Assembly (NCBI GenBank): GCA_947173495.1
Contig: CAMWFQ010000018.1
Location: 18,233 to 82,232 of the forward strand
Reading direction: 5' to 3'
From: an uncultured Lachnospiraceae bacterium
GTDB lineage: Bacteria; Bacillota; Clostridia; Lachnospirales; Lachnospiraceae
DNA length: 64,000 bases
This document shows positions 34,892 through 43,281 of the stretch, piece after piece (the stretch's first letter is position 1; the number at the start of each line of letters is the position of its first letter). The translations under genes and the position numbers were made by a program. The notes under the pieces were generated by a model. The model saw only the letters and a program-made list of their open reading frames with translations, was not told the origin of the DNA and ran no database searches.

Positions 34892-35221
34892 ATGAATGAG
34901 AATGAAAAATTCGTACGTGACAGAATCACTGAGTTGAGAATGCAGGCTGAAGTATCTGAATATCAGCTCAGTATGGAACTGGGGCACAGTAAATCTTATA
35001 TACAATCCATCAGCTCAGGCAGATCTCTGCCTTCTTTATCTGCGTTTTTTGAAATATGTAATTATTTCAATATCAGTCCTCTGGAATTTTTTGACGAAAC
35101 CATGAAAAATCCGGATCAGCTTCACCGAATCACCGACAAATTGAAACTCCTTTCTGAAAATGATCTGGACTTTTTTGAAGAGATACTGGATAAGTATCAC
35201 AGCAATTTGCAGAACAGATAA
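34892..35221 (+). CDS. XRE-family HTH protein
   Basis: A 109-residue protein; the ATG at 34892 follows AAAGAGGTG, and a GTG nine bases upstream overlaps that site. The Cro/C1 helix-turn-helix lies in residues 5-65 (RITELRMQAEVSEYQLSMEL, then SYIQSISSGRSLPSLSAFFE). A short acidic C-terminal segment follows. Divergent from the kinase gene; they may regulate each other. A clear terminator follows at 35237. Confidence 0.8.
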   Translation: MNENEKFVRDRITELRMQAEVSEYQLSMELGHSKSYIQSISSGRSLPSLSAFFEICNYFNISPLEFFDETMKNPDQLHRITDKLKLLSENDLDFFEEILDKYHSNLQNR

Positions 35222-35236
35222 CTTTTTCATATCAGG

Positions 35237-35272
35237 GCCCCGGACGCTTAACCCGTCCGGGGCTTCTTTTTC
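35237..35272 (+). terminator. Terminator after the XRE gene
   Basis: GCCCCGGACG and CGTCCGGGGC form a 10-bp perfect stem with a 7-base loop, followed by TTCTTTTTCTT. Confidence 0.85.
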
Positions 35273-35393
35273 TTGCTTTTCCTGCTGTTCTTCCTTATAA
35301 TGGTAGTGGCAACTAAATTTCAATACTGGAAACTGTATTTAAAAGCTGAAGGATATGTGAAAAATCACACTGATGTGCCGATTTTTCACACGC

Positions 35394-35460
35394 AAATTTG
35401 TGTCGGAGCGTCACAAGTTTGTTTTGATGATATGCTCTGTCGCATAAACGCTCCGGAATG
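35394..35460 (+). repeat. Start-codon-linked 5' UTR repeat, copy 4 (divergent)
   Basis: AAATTTGTGTCGGAGCG, then CACAAGTTTG, GATGATATGC and CGCATAAACGCTCCGGAATG, ending 9 bases before the ATG at 35470. Same order as copies 1-3 with diverged stems (GGAGCG with CGCTCC). Confidence 0.5.
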
Positions 35461-35469
35461 GAGATTTTT

Positions 35470-37386
35470 ATGGGAAAAGAAGATTATATCAGCGCATATA
35501 AAATGGGAAAAAGGGACTATCAGGCAAGAATGCTCAGAGGAGAGCGGCCCACGCTGCAAGTCCTGGATGACATAATGCCGGCGAAGGGCGCCTATTCCGA
35601 GATTCCCCTGGGTCTTGTTCAGATTCCCATCGACCAGATCGTGGGGACGAAGACCGTTGGAAGAAGCAATTCCTTTGCAGGAAATTTCATGCCTATTCTG
35701 CGTGACAATACCGAGTTTGCCTCCAAATGGTCCATTTTAAGCACCAGTCATGTGGAAGAGGGTATCCGGGATCCCATTAAGGCATATGAATACATGAATA
35801 AGTTTTATGTGGAAGAAGGCAATAAACGCGTCAGCGTCATGAAATATTTTGGGGTGGTTTCTATTCCCGGAAATGTGACCCGCATTGTTCCCAGACGTAC
35901 AGATGAAAAAGAAAATAAAATCTATTTTGAATTTCTGGACTTCTATCAGCTGGCTCCCATTAACTATATCTGGTTTTCTCAGCCGGGAAGCTTCAAAAAG
36001 CTGCAGGAACTTGTAGGGAAAGAGCCTGGGGAGCAGTGGACAGAGGATGAATTATTAAAGTTCAGTTATATTTTTACCCGGTTTACGGCAGAATATAAAG
36101 CAAAGGGCGGCAGCAAACTGAAGATCACCGCCGGCGATGCTTTTCTGGCTTTCATCACGCTGTATGGATATGACGAGATTGAAGATAAGACTACGAACGA
36201 GCTGAAAACCCTGATTGCTAAAACCTGGGAGGAATTCGAACTTCTCCAGGAAGAACACGGGCAGGAAATCGAGCTGAAGATGAAGCCAAACCAGGAGAAA
36301 AAATCTCTCCTCAATATTCTTCTTCCTCTTGGTATATCCAGGCTGAAAGCGGCCTTCATTTATGAGAAAACTCCGGGTACTTCCGCGTGGACCTATGCTC
36401 ATGAGCTGGGCAGACTTTATCTGGAGCAGACCTCCCCTGACGTGCTGAGTACCGTCAGTTACGAAAACGGTACCACTGAAAACATTGATTCTCTCCTGGA
36501 GGATGCCATTGCCAACGGATGTAATCTGATCTTTACCACCACTCCTGCCTTCGTACCGGCAAGTGTAAAGGCGGCTATCGCCAATCCGGATGTCCGGATT
36601 CTGAGCTGTTCTTTAAATACTTCGCACCGATATATCCGTACCTACTATTCACGGATGCATGAGGCCAAATTTCTTATGGGGGCCATCGCCGGCGCCATGG
36701 CTGAAAACAACCGGCTGGTCTATGTGGGTGATTATCCAATTTACGGCTCTATTGCTAATATCAACGCGTTTGCACTGGGAGCAAAAATGATCAATCCCCG
36801 TTCCGAGGTCTATCTGGAATGGTTCAGCAGAAAGGAAATCAATATCGAAGAAAGAATAAGAGAAATCGGTCCCTCCTGTATTTCAGGAAGGGATATGGTG
36901 ATTCCGGAAGATGCCTCCCGCTTTTTCGGTATTTATCATATGGAAGACGGTTATCCCCGCAATCTCGCCATGCCTCTGTATCACTGGGGGAAATTTTATG
37001 AACAGCTGATCAGAAGTATTATGGATGGAACCTGGAAATACGATGAAAATCCTTCCTCTGTCAAAGCCATCAATTACTGGTGGGGCATGTCGGAAGGGGT
37101 AATCGATGTGATCTTTTCCAAACGTCTGCCGATCGGAACCAAACGTCTGGTAGAGCTTTTAAGAGCCACCATCAATTCCGGAGAATTCAATCCCTTTTCC
37201 GGTATTCTTTACTCGCAGACCGGCGTGGTTCAGGATGATGCCGGCCGCAGCATGACTCCTGAAGAAATTATGTCCATCGACTGGCTCGCCGAAAACGTGA
37301 TTGGTACCATCCCCACCACGGACGAACTGACCAAGCAGGCGGAGCCTGTGATCAAACAGCAGGGCGTTATCAAGAAAGAAGGTTAA
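35470..37386 (+). CDS. Cytoplasmic ParB-like/BMP-like ligand-binding protein
   Basis: A 638-residue protein with TGGAG 6 bases before the ATG. Residues about 40-160 contain a ParB-like segment (VQIPIDQIVGTKTVGRSNSF and EEGNKRVSVMKYFG). A linker follows, and residues about 300-600 match the basic membrane protein/PnrA-like substrate-binding fold (KAAFIYEKTPGTSAWTYAHE, LIFTTTPAFVPASVKAAIAN, MGAIAGAMAENNRLVYVGD). There is no signal peptide or lipobox, so unlike normal BMP lipoproteins it should act inside the cell, probably binding a nucleoside-like ligand. It overlaps no transporter and is followed after 7 bases by a phosphoesterase. Confidence 0.75.
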   Translation: MGKEDYISAYKMGKRDYQARMLRGERPTLQVLDDIMPAKGAYSEIPLGLVQIPIDQIVGTKTVGRSNSFAGNFMPILRDNTEFASKWSILSTSHVEEGIRDPIKAYEYMNKFYVEEGNKRVSVMKYFGVVSIPGNVTRIVPRRTDEKENKIYFEFLDFYQLAPINYIWFSQPGSFKKLQELVGKEPGEQWTEDELLKFSYIFTRFTAEYKAKGGSKLKITAGDAFLAFITLYGYDEIEDKTTNELKTLIAKTWEEFELLQEEHGQEIELKMKPNQEKKSLLNILLPLGISRLKAAFIYEKTPGTSAWTYAHELGRLYLEQTSPDVLSTVSYENGTTENIDSLLEDAIANGCNLIFTTTPAFVPASVKAAIANPDVRILSCSLNTSHRYIRTYYSRMHEAKFLMGAIAGAMAENNRLVYVGDYPIYGSIANINAFALGAKMINPRSEVYLEWFSRKEINIEERIREIGPSCISGRDMVIPEDASRFFGIYHMEDGYPRNLAMPLYHWGKFYEQLIRSIMDGTWKYDENPSSVKAINYWWGMSEGVIDVIFSKRLPIGTKRLVELLRATINSGEFNPFSGILYSQTGVVQDDAGRSMTPEEIMSIDWLAENVIGTIPTTDELTKQAEPVIKQQGVIKKEG

Positions 37387-37393
37387 CCTACAT

Positions 37394-38017
37394 ATGAGAA
37401 TACTGGTAATTGGAGATGAAGAGTCAAAATATCTCTGGGATTATTTTGAAAAAAGCAAACTGGATGGAATTGATCTGATCATCTCCTGCGGCGATCTGGA
37501 TCCCAACTATCTTTCCTTCCTGGTGACACTCTCTTCTGTTCCGGTATTGTATGTTCACGGCAATCACGATGGAAAATATGAAAAATTTCCTCCTGAAGGA
37601 TGCGTCTGTATTGAAGATCAGATCTATATCCATGAGGGAATCCGTATCCTGGGACTGGGCGGTTCCATGCGGTATCGCCCGGGCGCCCATCAATACACAG
37701 AACGGCAGATGCGGCAGAGAGTTGCCAGGCTCTGGTTTCAGCTGATCCGCAGACATGGCTTCGATATCCTGGTGACGCACGCGCCTGCCTATCAGCTAAA
37801 CGATGGCCGGGACCTCCCCCATCAGGGTTTTCAGGTATTCCGCACTCTTATGGAAAAGTACCGGCCCAAATACTTCCTTCACGGACATGTGCATATGTCC
37901 TACGGCAGACAGCACAAACGATACGATAAGTATCTGGACACCCATGTAATCAATGCTTACGAAAGGTGTGTCTTTGATTTCGAAGATGATAACCCGAAAG
38001 AACATCTTCGGCGGTAA
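37394..38017 (+). CDS. Calcineurin-like metallophosphoesterase
   Basis: A 207-residue protein 7 bases after the BMP-like gene. Metal-binding motifs are in family order: GDEE near the N-terminus replacing the usual DxH, GD in ISCGDLD, GNHD in YVHGNHDG, HAP in LVTHAPAY and GHVH in FLHGHVHMSYG. The first motif is modified (Asp present, His absent). It likely hydrolyses a phosphoester or nucleotide; pairing with a putative nucleoside sensor is suggestive. Confidence 0.85.
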   Translation: MRILVIGDEESKYLWDYFEKSKLDGIDLIISCGDLDPNYLSFLVTLSSVPVLYVHGNHDGKYEKFPPEGCVCIEDQIYIHEGIRILGLGGSMRYRPGAHQYTERQMRQRVARLWFQLIRRHGFDILVTHAPAYQLNDGRDLPHQGFQVFRTLMEKYRPKYFLHGHVHMSYGRQHKRYDKYLDTHVINAYERCVFDFEDDNPKEHLRR

Positions 38018-38042
38018 TCCTGACGATTCCGGGAGATTTCAG

Positions 38043-38130
38043 ATCGAGTAGGAAGATTTATCTTCCCCTACTCGCCGCGCCCCCCATGTGCCGCTTTAGC
38101 GGCATACTTCCTCTGCATGGGGAGGCGCAA
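38043..38130. repeat. Terminator-associated structured repeat, variant copy
   Basis: ATCGAGTAGGAAGATTTATC, CCCTACTCGCCGCGCC, then a second hairpin CCCCATG..CATGGGG topped by GCCGC-TTTA-GCGGC. The stems differ from the 28301 and 45718 copies but remain paired. It abuts the terminator at 38135. Confidence 0.65.
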
Positions 38131-38134
38131 ATAA

Positions 38135-38174
38135 GGGAGGCAGTGACTTCTGCAAGTCGTTGCCTCCCTGTTTT
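38135..38174 (+). terminator. Bidirectional terminator
   Basis: GGGAGGCAGTGACTT and AAGTCGTTGCCTCCC pair with one mismatch; TGTTTTC follows on the plus strand and TTATTT on the minus strand. It separates the phosphoesterase and surface-protein genes. Confidence 0.8.
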
Positions 38175-38261
38175 CGGGCTGTCTGCTTCTGACAGCTCCT
38201 TATCGTTGATGTGCGCCTTACTTCATTTGCCCCCTGCGCCTTTAAGAGGCCTCAGGCAATC

Positions 38262-40838
38262 TTAACCTTCCATCAGTTCTCTGCGTTTCTTTGCATCGGC
38301 GATTGTCATAAGTACCAGACATCCGCCGGACAAAAGAATCAGCATATACCATACTGCGGAAAGGTCTCCTGTTTCAGGAACATCCGCCAGAGGTACTTCC
38401 TCATCTTCAAGCTCTACCAGACCATCCGGTGAAGCTGACATGGGAACTCCCTCATCGCTTAATTCTGTTAAGCCTCTGACCTGTCCGGCCAAAGGTACTT
38501 CTGTATCATTTAATTCTGTCGTGTTTTCGGCAAGATTAACCACAATCGTTCCATCTGCGCCTGTTGCCGGTGTCGCTGCCAGAGGAACGTCCGTATCGCC
38601 AAGGTCCGCTGTGCCTGCATTGCCGGTGCCAGTACCACCTGCTCCGCCGCCAGTCTCTGTATTGCCGTCTCCGTTTCCGCCAGTCGTCCCTCCGGTGGTT
38701 CCGCCGTTCCCTCCGGGATTCTGTGCATCCGCTTCTCTTCTGGCTTCTTCTGCTGCCGTTTGCGCATCCTCAGCGTCCTTCTGTGCCTTGTCAGCCGCAT
38801 CCCTGGCATCATCATAAGCCTGTTTGGCGTCCTCCGCTTTCTGCCTGGCATCCTCTGCTGCCTTCTCTGCGGCATCCAGTTCCGCTTTGGCCGCTGCGGT
38901 GTTGATGGTGCCATCGGCAAGCTTCAGAGCGGCTAATTTCTGAGCGGCGGCCTGGACAGCAGCCTGAGCGGCGGCCTGGGCTGTTAAGTAATCCGCAAAA
39001 GCCTGATTCATGGCTTCCTGAGCTTTCAGTGCCTGAGCGGCCGCTTCTTGGGCGGCGGCGCTGGCGGCATCGGCTCTCTTTTTAGCTTCCTGAGCAGATG
39101 CCTGATTGTACTTACTGGCTGTCAGATTCTCATTGGCTGTGGTAAGCTCACTATTTTTGGAATCATATGCACTCTCTGCATCTGCTATAGCCTTATTCTG
39201 CGTATTGAGCGCCTTTCTTGCATCCAGCACCTTCTGTGTTGCTTCGTCAAATGCAGAATTGGCCTCTCTCACTGCTGTTTCGGCATTAGTTACTGCTATT
39301 TTAGCAGTTTCAAGCTTATCCTGAAGCTCTGAATGTTCGGTCGTCAACTCACCGAGTTTACACTCTTCATTTTTTATTTGCTCTCTTAATCCGCCTAATT
39401 CGTTAAGTGCAGACTCATTCTTCTTTTTTGCCGTATTGAAATTATCCTCGGCAATCTTTGCCTGCTTTTGTGCAAACTCTAACAACTCCACTCCAAGCGC
39501 TTTGGCATCATTCCCAGTAGCATCCTTATACTTTTCCTCCAAAGCTTTCAAATCAGGATTTCCTGGGTTCGCCGCTTTCACTTGCTCAAGCAATTCTTTT
39601 ATTTTCCCTGGAATACCTTGAACATTATTTGCGTCTGTAACTATTTTATCGGCTTTATCCTTTGCTTCTTGCGCTTCTTTGTATTCTCTCTCAGCCCCTT
39701 CATAATCTGCAATTTGATTTTGCAAACCGGCAATCTTAACCCCCAAGTCTTTGATTTCCGTATCGATTGTAGCTTTTTCACCTTCGATTTTGGTCTGACT
39801 TTCAACTGCTGCTCTATAATTCTCCGCTGCCTGCAATGTCGCCTCTGACTTCCTTGCCGCATCATCTAATGCTCCTTGTAATGCCGTCTCCAAACCCGGA
39901 ATCTTATCCTGCCCATCTTTTAATTCTGCCCCCAGCTTACTCAGCTCACCTGTCAGTCTATTTACCTCACTCTGAGCAGCATCTACTGCAGCATCATAGC
40001 TCGTAAGATCTCCTGCATTCTCCGCAGCCTTTTCCGCCACCTTGGCTGCAAGCGCCGCTTCCGCTGCATAAGCTTCCGCCTCTGCTTTGGTTGTCACTGC
40101 AGCATTATAAGCTGCTTCAGCATTTGTCAGCTTTTCCTGGGCTGCATTAAGCTCTCTCTGAGCTGCATCAAGGGCTGCCTGGGCTGCAATCTTCTGCGCC
40201 CCAATCTGGCTCTCCGCCTCTGCAAGCGCCTGATCATATGCCTCCTGAGCCGCCTGAACCGCTGCAGATGCCGCCTGATAAGCTGCGTCTGCATCTGTCA
40301 TAGCCTGCTCCGCCTTCTCAGCCGCCGTATTGGCTATTTCCGCCTGATCTGCTGCCGCCTGGGCTGCCGCTTCCTTTTCTTCCACGGTAGCATCTGCTGA
40401 TTCGGTGATCTTTTTAGCATCCTCCGCCGCTTTTGCCGCCTGGGCTGCCGCCTCTGACTGTTCTTCCGCTGTCTTGGCGGCTTCCTCAACTGCCTGAGTA
40501 TGTTCGTCAACTATTCCTTTGACTTCCTCTACCTTTTGATCAATCGCAGTTGTGGTATCGCCTACAATCTTCTCAATCTCGGCATTTGCCTCTGTAACAG
40601 CCTTATCTGCGTCATTTGCAGCATTTGTCACTTCCTGCCCCGGAAGATCAGCATTATTCGGCAACTGGTTTACTGCATTGGTACTGGTTTCAGAAGTATT
40701 TTTTGCAGCATCCTCAGCCACCTTCTGTCCGCCTTCTGCGATCGCTGCATCGGTAGGTTCTGTCACCACATCATTCAGCGCATCCTTCACAGCTTCCGCC
40801 GTTTTTTCCTCTACTGGCTTATCTGAGGATTCCTTCAC
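38262..40838 (-). CDS. Ala-rich coiled-coil surface protein with sortase-type C-terminus (out of frame with its signal peptide)
   Basis: 858 residues from a GTG at 40838; the frame is open upstream to the G8 tract, so the true body begins near 40950. It is nearly all Ala/Glu/Lys/Gln-rich helix (long coiled coils), then a Gly/Thr/Asn-rich stretch. A C-terminal set of four related units ending in D-x-E-VP-L/M-A (DTDVPLA, DTEVPLA, DEGVPMS, DEEVPLA) leads to VPETGD, a hydrophobic segment and a KKRRE tail, the sortase pattern. It should be a wall-anchored fibre. It lacks its own signal peptide; that is encoded upstream in another frame (40934-41071). Confidence 0.8.
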   Translation of the reverse strand: MKESSDKPVEEKTAEAVKDALNDVVTEPTDAAIAEGGQKVAEDAAKNTSETSTNAVNQLPNNADLPGQEVTNAANDADKAVTEANAEIEKIVGDTTTAIDQKVEEVKGIVDEHTQAVEEAAKTAEEQSEAAAQAAKAAEDAKKITESADATVEEKEAAAQAAADQAEIANTAAEKAEQAMTDADAAYQAASAAVQAAQEAYDQALAEAESQIGAQKIAAQAALDAAQRELNAAQEKLTNAEAAYNAAVTTKAEAEAYAAEAALAAKVAEKAAENAGDLTSYDAAVDAAQSEVNRLTGELSKLGAELKDGQDKIPGLETALQGALDDAARKSEATLQAAENYRAAVESQTKIEGEKATIDTEIKDLGVKIAGLQNQIADYEGAEREYKEAQEAKDKADKIVTDANNVQGIPGKIKELLEQVKAANPGNPDLKALEEKYKDATGNDAKALGVELLEFAQKQAKIAEDNFNTAKKKNESALNELGGLREQIKNEECKLGELTTEHSELQDKLETAKIAVTNAETAVREANSAFDEATQKVLDARKALNTQNKAIADAESAYDSKNSELTTANENLTASKYNQASAQEAKKRADAASAAAQEAAAQALKAQEAMNQAFADYLTAQAAAQAAVQAAAQKLAALKLADGTINTAAAKAELDAAEKAAEDARQKAEDAKQAYDDARDAADKAQKDAEDAQTAAEEARREADAQNPGGNGGTTGGTTGGNGDGNTETGGGAGGTGTGNAGTADLGDTDVPLAATPATGADGTIVVNLAENTTELNDTEVPLAGQVRGLTELSDEGVPMSASPDGLVELEDEEVPLADVPETGDLSAVWYMLILLSGGCLVLMTIADAKKRRELMEG

Positions 40839-40933
40839 AGCTTCCTCAACAGCCTTCTCGACGGCTTCCTCAACAGCCTGTTTGTTGGGATCGTTCTCGC
40901 CTTCACCCGACAGATTGTTCGTTTTTAATTGTC

Positions 40934-41071
40934 CTATTTCACCCCCCCCGCATTTGCTGTTCCTGCTCCAAGATTCGTCTCGCCTTCAGCCGCGTACACC
41001 GCTACACTCTGACAGCAAAGCGTTACCGCAACAGAAAAAGCAGCCAATTTCTTTAGCTTCTTCAGCTTCAT
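40934..41071 (-). CDS. Signal peptide of the surface protein, ending at a G8 tract
   Basis: The ATG at 41071 follows AGAAAGGAGAG. The product begins MKLKKLKKLAAFSVAVTLCC and ends its leader at AVYAAEGETN. It reaches GTANAGG, passes through eight G residues and stops at TAG (40936-40934). Adding one G to the tract would join it directly to the body of the 38262-40838 gene (..AGGGEIGQLKTNNLSGEGEN). So this is the 5' end of that gene in the out-of-frame state, or the result of a base-count error. Confidence 0.75.
   Translation of the reverse strand: MKLKKLKKLAAFSVAVTLCCQSVAVYAAEGETNLGAGTANAGGVK
40942..40949 (-). repeat. G8 homopolymer switch site
   Basis: Eight consecutive G on the coding strand, about 40 codons into the surface-protein gene, at exactly the point where the signal-peptide frame and body frame must meet. 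Homopolymer G tracts at this position are classic slipped-strand phase-variation sites. Confidence 0.65.
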
Positions 41072-41376
41072 TTTAACTCTCCTTTCTGTAAAATAAGATT
41101 TGACAACTTCCTGCATTTGGAAATTATCTACTTTTCAGTATACGCTCTTTGTTCACATAACACAACGCTTTCTTTCTTCTTTTCAGCATTCGCTGTGACG
41201 ATGCGGCCTTCGGCGATGGGATTTTGCACTCTTGTATCACTTTCTCACGGTCTGTGCAGTTAATGCACAGACCTGGCTGAATAGTCACCATGCCGTTTAT
41301 GTATTGTGCCGATATATTGACATTTTAATTGTTTCATGCCATACTAATATCAGAAAACTTATCAGGAGGCTTTCGT
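41072..41376. other. Intergenic region with hairpin related to the 46141-46287 repeat
   Basis: 305 bases between divergent genes. At 41249-41273 GGTCTGTGCA and TGCACAGACC form a perfect 10-bp stem, preceded by TCTCAC and followed by CTGAATAGTCAC. The same layout with different stem letters occurs at the right side of the 46141-46287 repeat. No gene seen. Confidence 0.4.
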
Positions 41377-43272
41377 ATGGAATATATGGACGTGCATACT
41401 GCTTCCCAAAAATGGGGGCTGAAAGAACGCCGTGTAACTGCTTTGTGCCGCAGCGGCAGGATTATGGGGGCGGTCAAACAGGGCAAAAGCTGGATCATTC
41501 CCATTGCCGCCGCTAAACCGGCAGATGGCAGAAGGGCCGTCTCCGCATTGGATGATGCCGCCGCTTCCGGTACTCTGACGCCCCTTCCTATCGGTGTCTC
41601 GGATTTCAGGGAAACTGTAACAAACTATTATTATGTGGATAAAACTCTTTTGATCAGGGATTTTCTGGATACACTGCCCAAAGTGTCGTTGTTTACCCGC
41701 CCAAGGCGGTTCGGGAAAACATTGACCATGGATATGCTACGCACTTTTTTTGAAAAAACAGACGAGGATACGTCTGTTTTTTTCAAAAACAAAAAAATCT
41801 GGGCATGCGGTGAAAAATACCGGAAGCATCAGGGCATCTATCCCGTGATTTTCCTTACCTTCAAAGATCTGAAATATAACACCTGGGAGGAAACGCTGAC
41901 AAATATCCGCGCTCTTATCGCAAAAGAGTATCTCCGGCATTCAGAGATATTTTCCAGCAAAAAATGCAATGAATTCGACAGAAAATACTGTCGTGAACTA
42001 ATCGATGGCTCCCTCACGCCTGCCCTGCTGCCGAATGCCCTCTCCTATCTGTCCGAGATGCTGGAAAAGCACTGGGGCAAAGCGCCTGTTATCATCATCG
42101 ACGAATATGATACTCCTATCGAACATGGATTCCTGAGCGGCTTTTATACAAAAGTGGTTGATTTTATGCGCAATTTCTTTTCTGCGGCTTTCAAGGACAG
42201 CAGGCATCTTTCCTATGGATTTCTCACCGGCATCCTGCGCATTGCCAAAGAAAGTATATTCAGCGGTATGAACAATCTGAAAGTCTATTCTATTCTGGAT
42301 GAACGCTTCGACAGCTATTTCGGATTCACCAGAGATGAAATCAGGGAAATGATGCAGTATTATAACCGGGAAGACAAATATGATGAGGTCTGCAGCTGGT
42401 ATGATGGATATCGTTTTGGAAACACAGATATCTTTAATCCCTGGTCTGTCCTCAATTATCTGGATGATGCCTGCCATCCGAAAGCTTTCTGGCAGGCCAC
42501 CGGAAATAATGATATTATCAGACAGATCATTGCCGGCTCTTCGTCAGAAGTCGGAGAGCATCTGCAATTACTGATGCAGGGTCAAACCATTTCCGCCTAT
42601 GTGGATACCTCTGTGATCTATCCCGAAATCCAAAATGATCCTTCTTCCATATACAGCTTTCTTCTCACGGCCGGTTATCTGAAGATCGTCTGTCAGGAGG
42701 AACGCCATGAGGAGAATGCCTTCTGTGAGCTGGCGATCCCAAACAAAGAAATTTTCTATGTATATGAGAAAGAGATCCTTTCGGCATTCTCCGGTATCTT
42801 CCGGCAGTCAACTGCCATTGCCATTCAAAAAGCCATTCTGAAACAGGATATTCCCGGTTTGCAGAAGGAACTACAGTCATTCCTGCGTCAGACCATCAGT
42901 ATCTATGACGAGTCTCAGGAAAGCTTTTATCAGGGTCTGATGCTCGGCCTTCATGCTATTATGAATAATCGCTATCAGGTAACCTCTAACCGGGAAGCCG
43001 GAGATGGAAGATATGATATCCAACTGGCTCCCTATAACAGGTTGCTGCCCGGTATCCTGATTGAACTGAAAGTCCTTGGCAGACAGGAGGGAAAAGGGGA
43101 AGACACTGTGACCGTAAAGCTGAAATCTCTTTCTCAAAAGGCATTGATGCAGATCGATCGTATGGATTATGCCGCATCCATGCTGGAAACCGGGATCTGT
43201 CAGATCATAAAGATCGGCATTGCATTTTATAAAAAGCAGGCTGAGATTTCATATATTGTGCAGACTCTCTAA
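41377..43272 (+). CDS. AAA-ATPase with PD-(D/E)XK nuclease domain and N-terminal HTH
   Basis: A 631-residue protein; the ATG at 41377 follows AGGAGG at 7 bases. Residues 1-45 resemble a MerR/excisionase-like HTH (YMDVHTASQKWGLKERRVTA). From about 70 comes the AAA-ATPase_like domain: LPIGVSDFRETVTNYYYVDK, Walker A-like FTRPRRFGKTLTMDML, Walker B VIIIDEYDTPI. The last 130 residues are PDDEXK_9-like (YQVTSNREAGDGRYDIQLAP, then GILIELKVL with E-x-K). Such proteins are abundant in gut Bacteroidetes and Firmicutes; the function is unknown, possibly DNA targeting or defence. The HTH fusion is less usual. Confidence 0.85.
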   Translation: MEYMDVHTASQKWGLKERRVTALCRSGRIMGAVKQGKSWIIPIAAAKPADGRRAVSALDDAAASGTLTPLPIGVSDFRETVTNYYYVDKTLLIRDFLDTLPKVSLFTRPRRFGKTLTMDMLRTFFEKTDEDTSVFFKNKKIWACGEKYRKHQGIYPVIFLTFKDLKYNTWEETLTNIRALIAKEYLRHSEIFSSKKCNEFDRKYCRELIDGSLTPALLPNALSYLSEMLEKHWGKAPVIIIDEYDTPIEHGFLSGFYTKVVDFMRNFFSAAFKDSRHLSYGFLTGILRIAKESIFSGMNNLKVYSILDERFDSYFGFTRDEIREMMQYYNREDKYDEVCSWYDGYRFGNTDIFNPWSVLNYLDDACHPKAFWQATGNNDIIRQIIAGSSSEVGEHLQLLMQGQTISAYVDTSVIYPEIQNDPSSIYSFLLTAGYLKIVCQEERHEENAFCELAIPNKEIFYVYEKEILSAFSGIFRQSTAIAIQKAILKQDIPGLQKELQSFLRQTISIYDESQESFYQGLMLGLHAIMNNRYQVTSNREAGDGRYDIQLAPYNRLLPGILIELKVLGRQEGKGEDTVTVKLKSLSQKALMQIDRMDYAASMLETGICQIIKIGIAFYKKQAEISYIVQTL

Positions 43273-43281
43273 CCATTCCCC

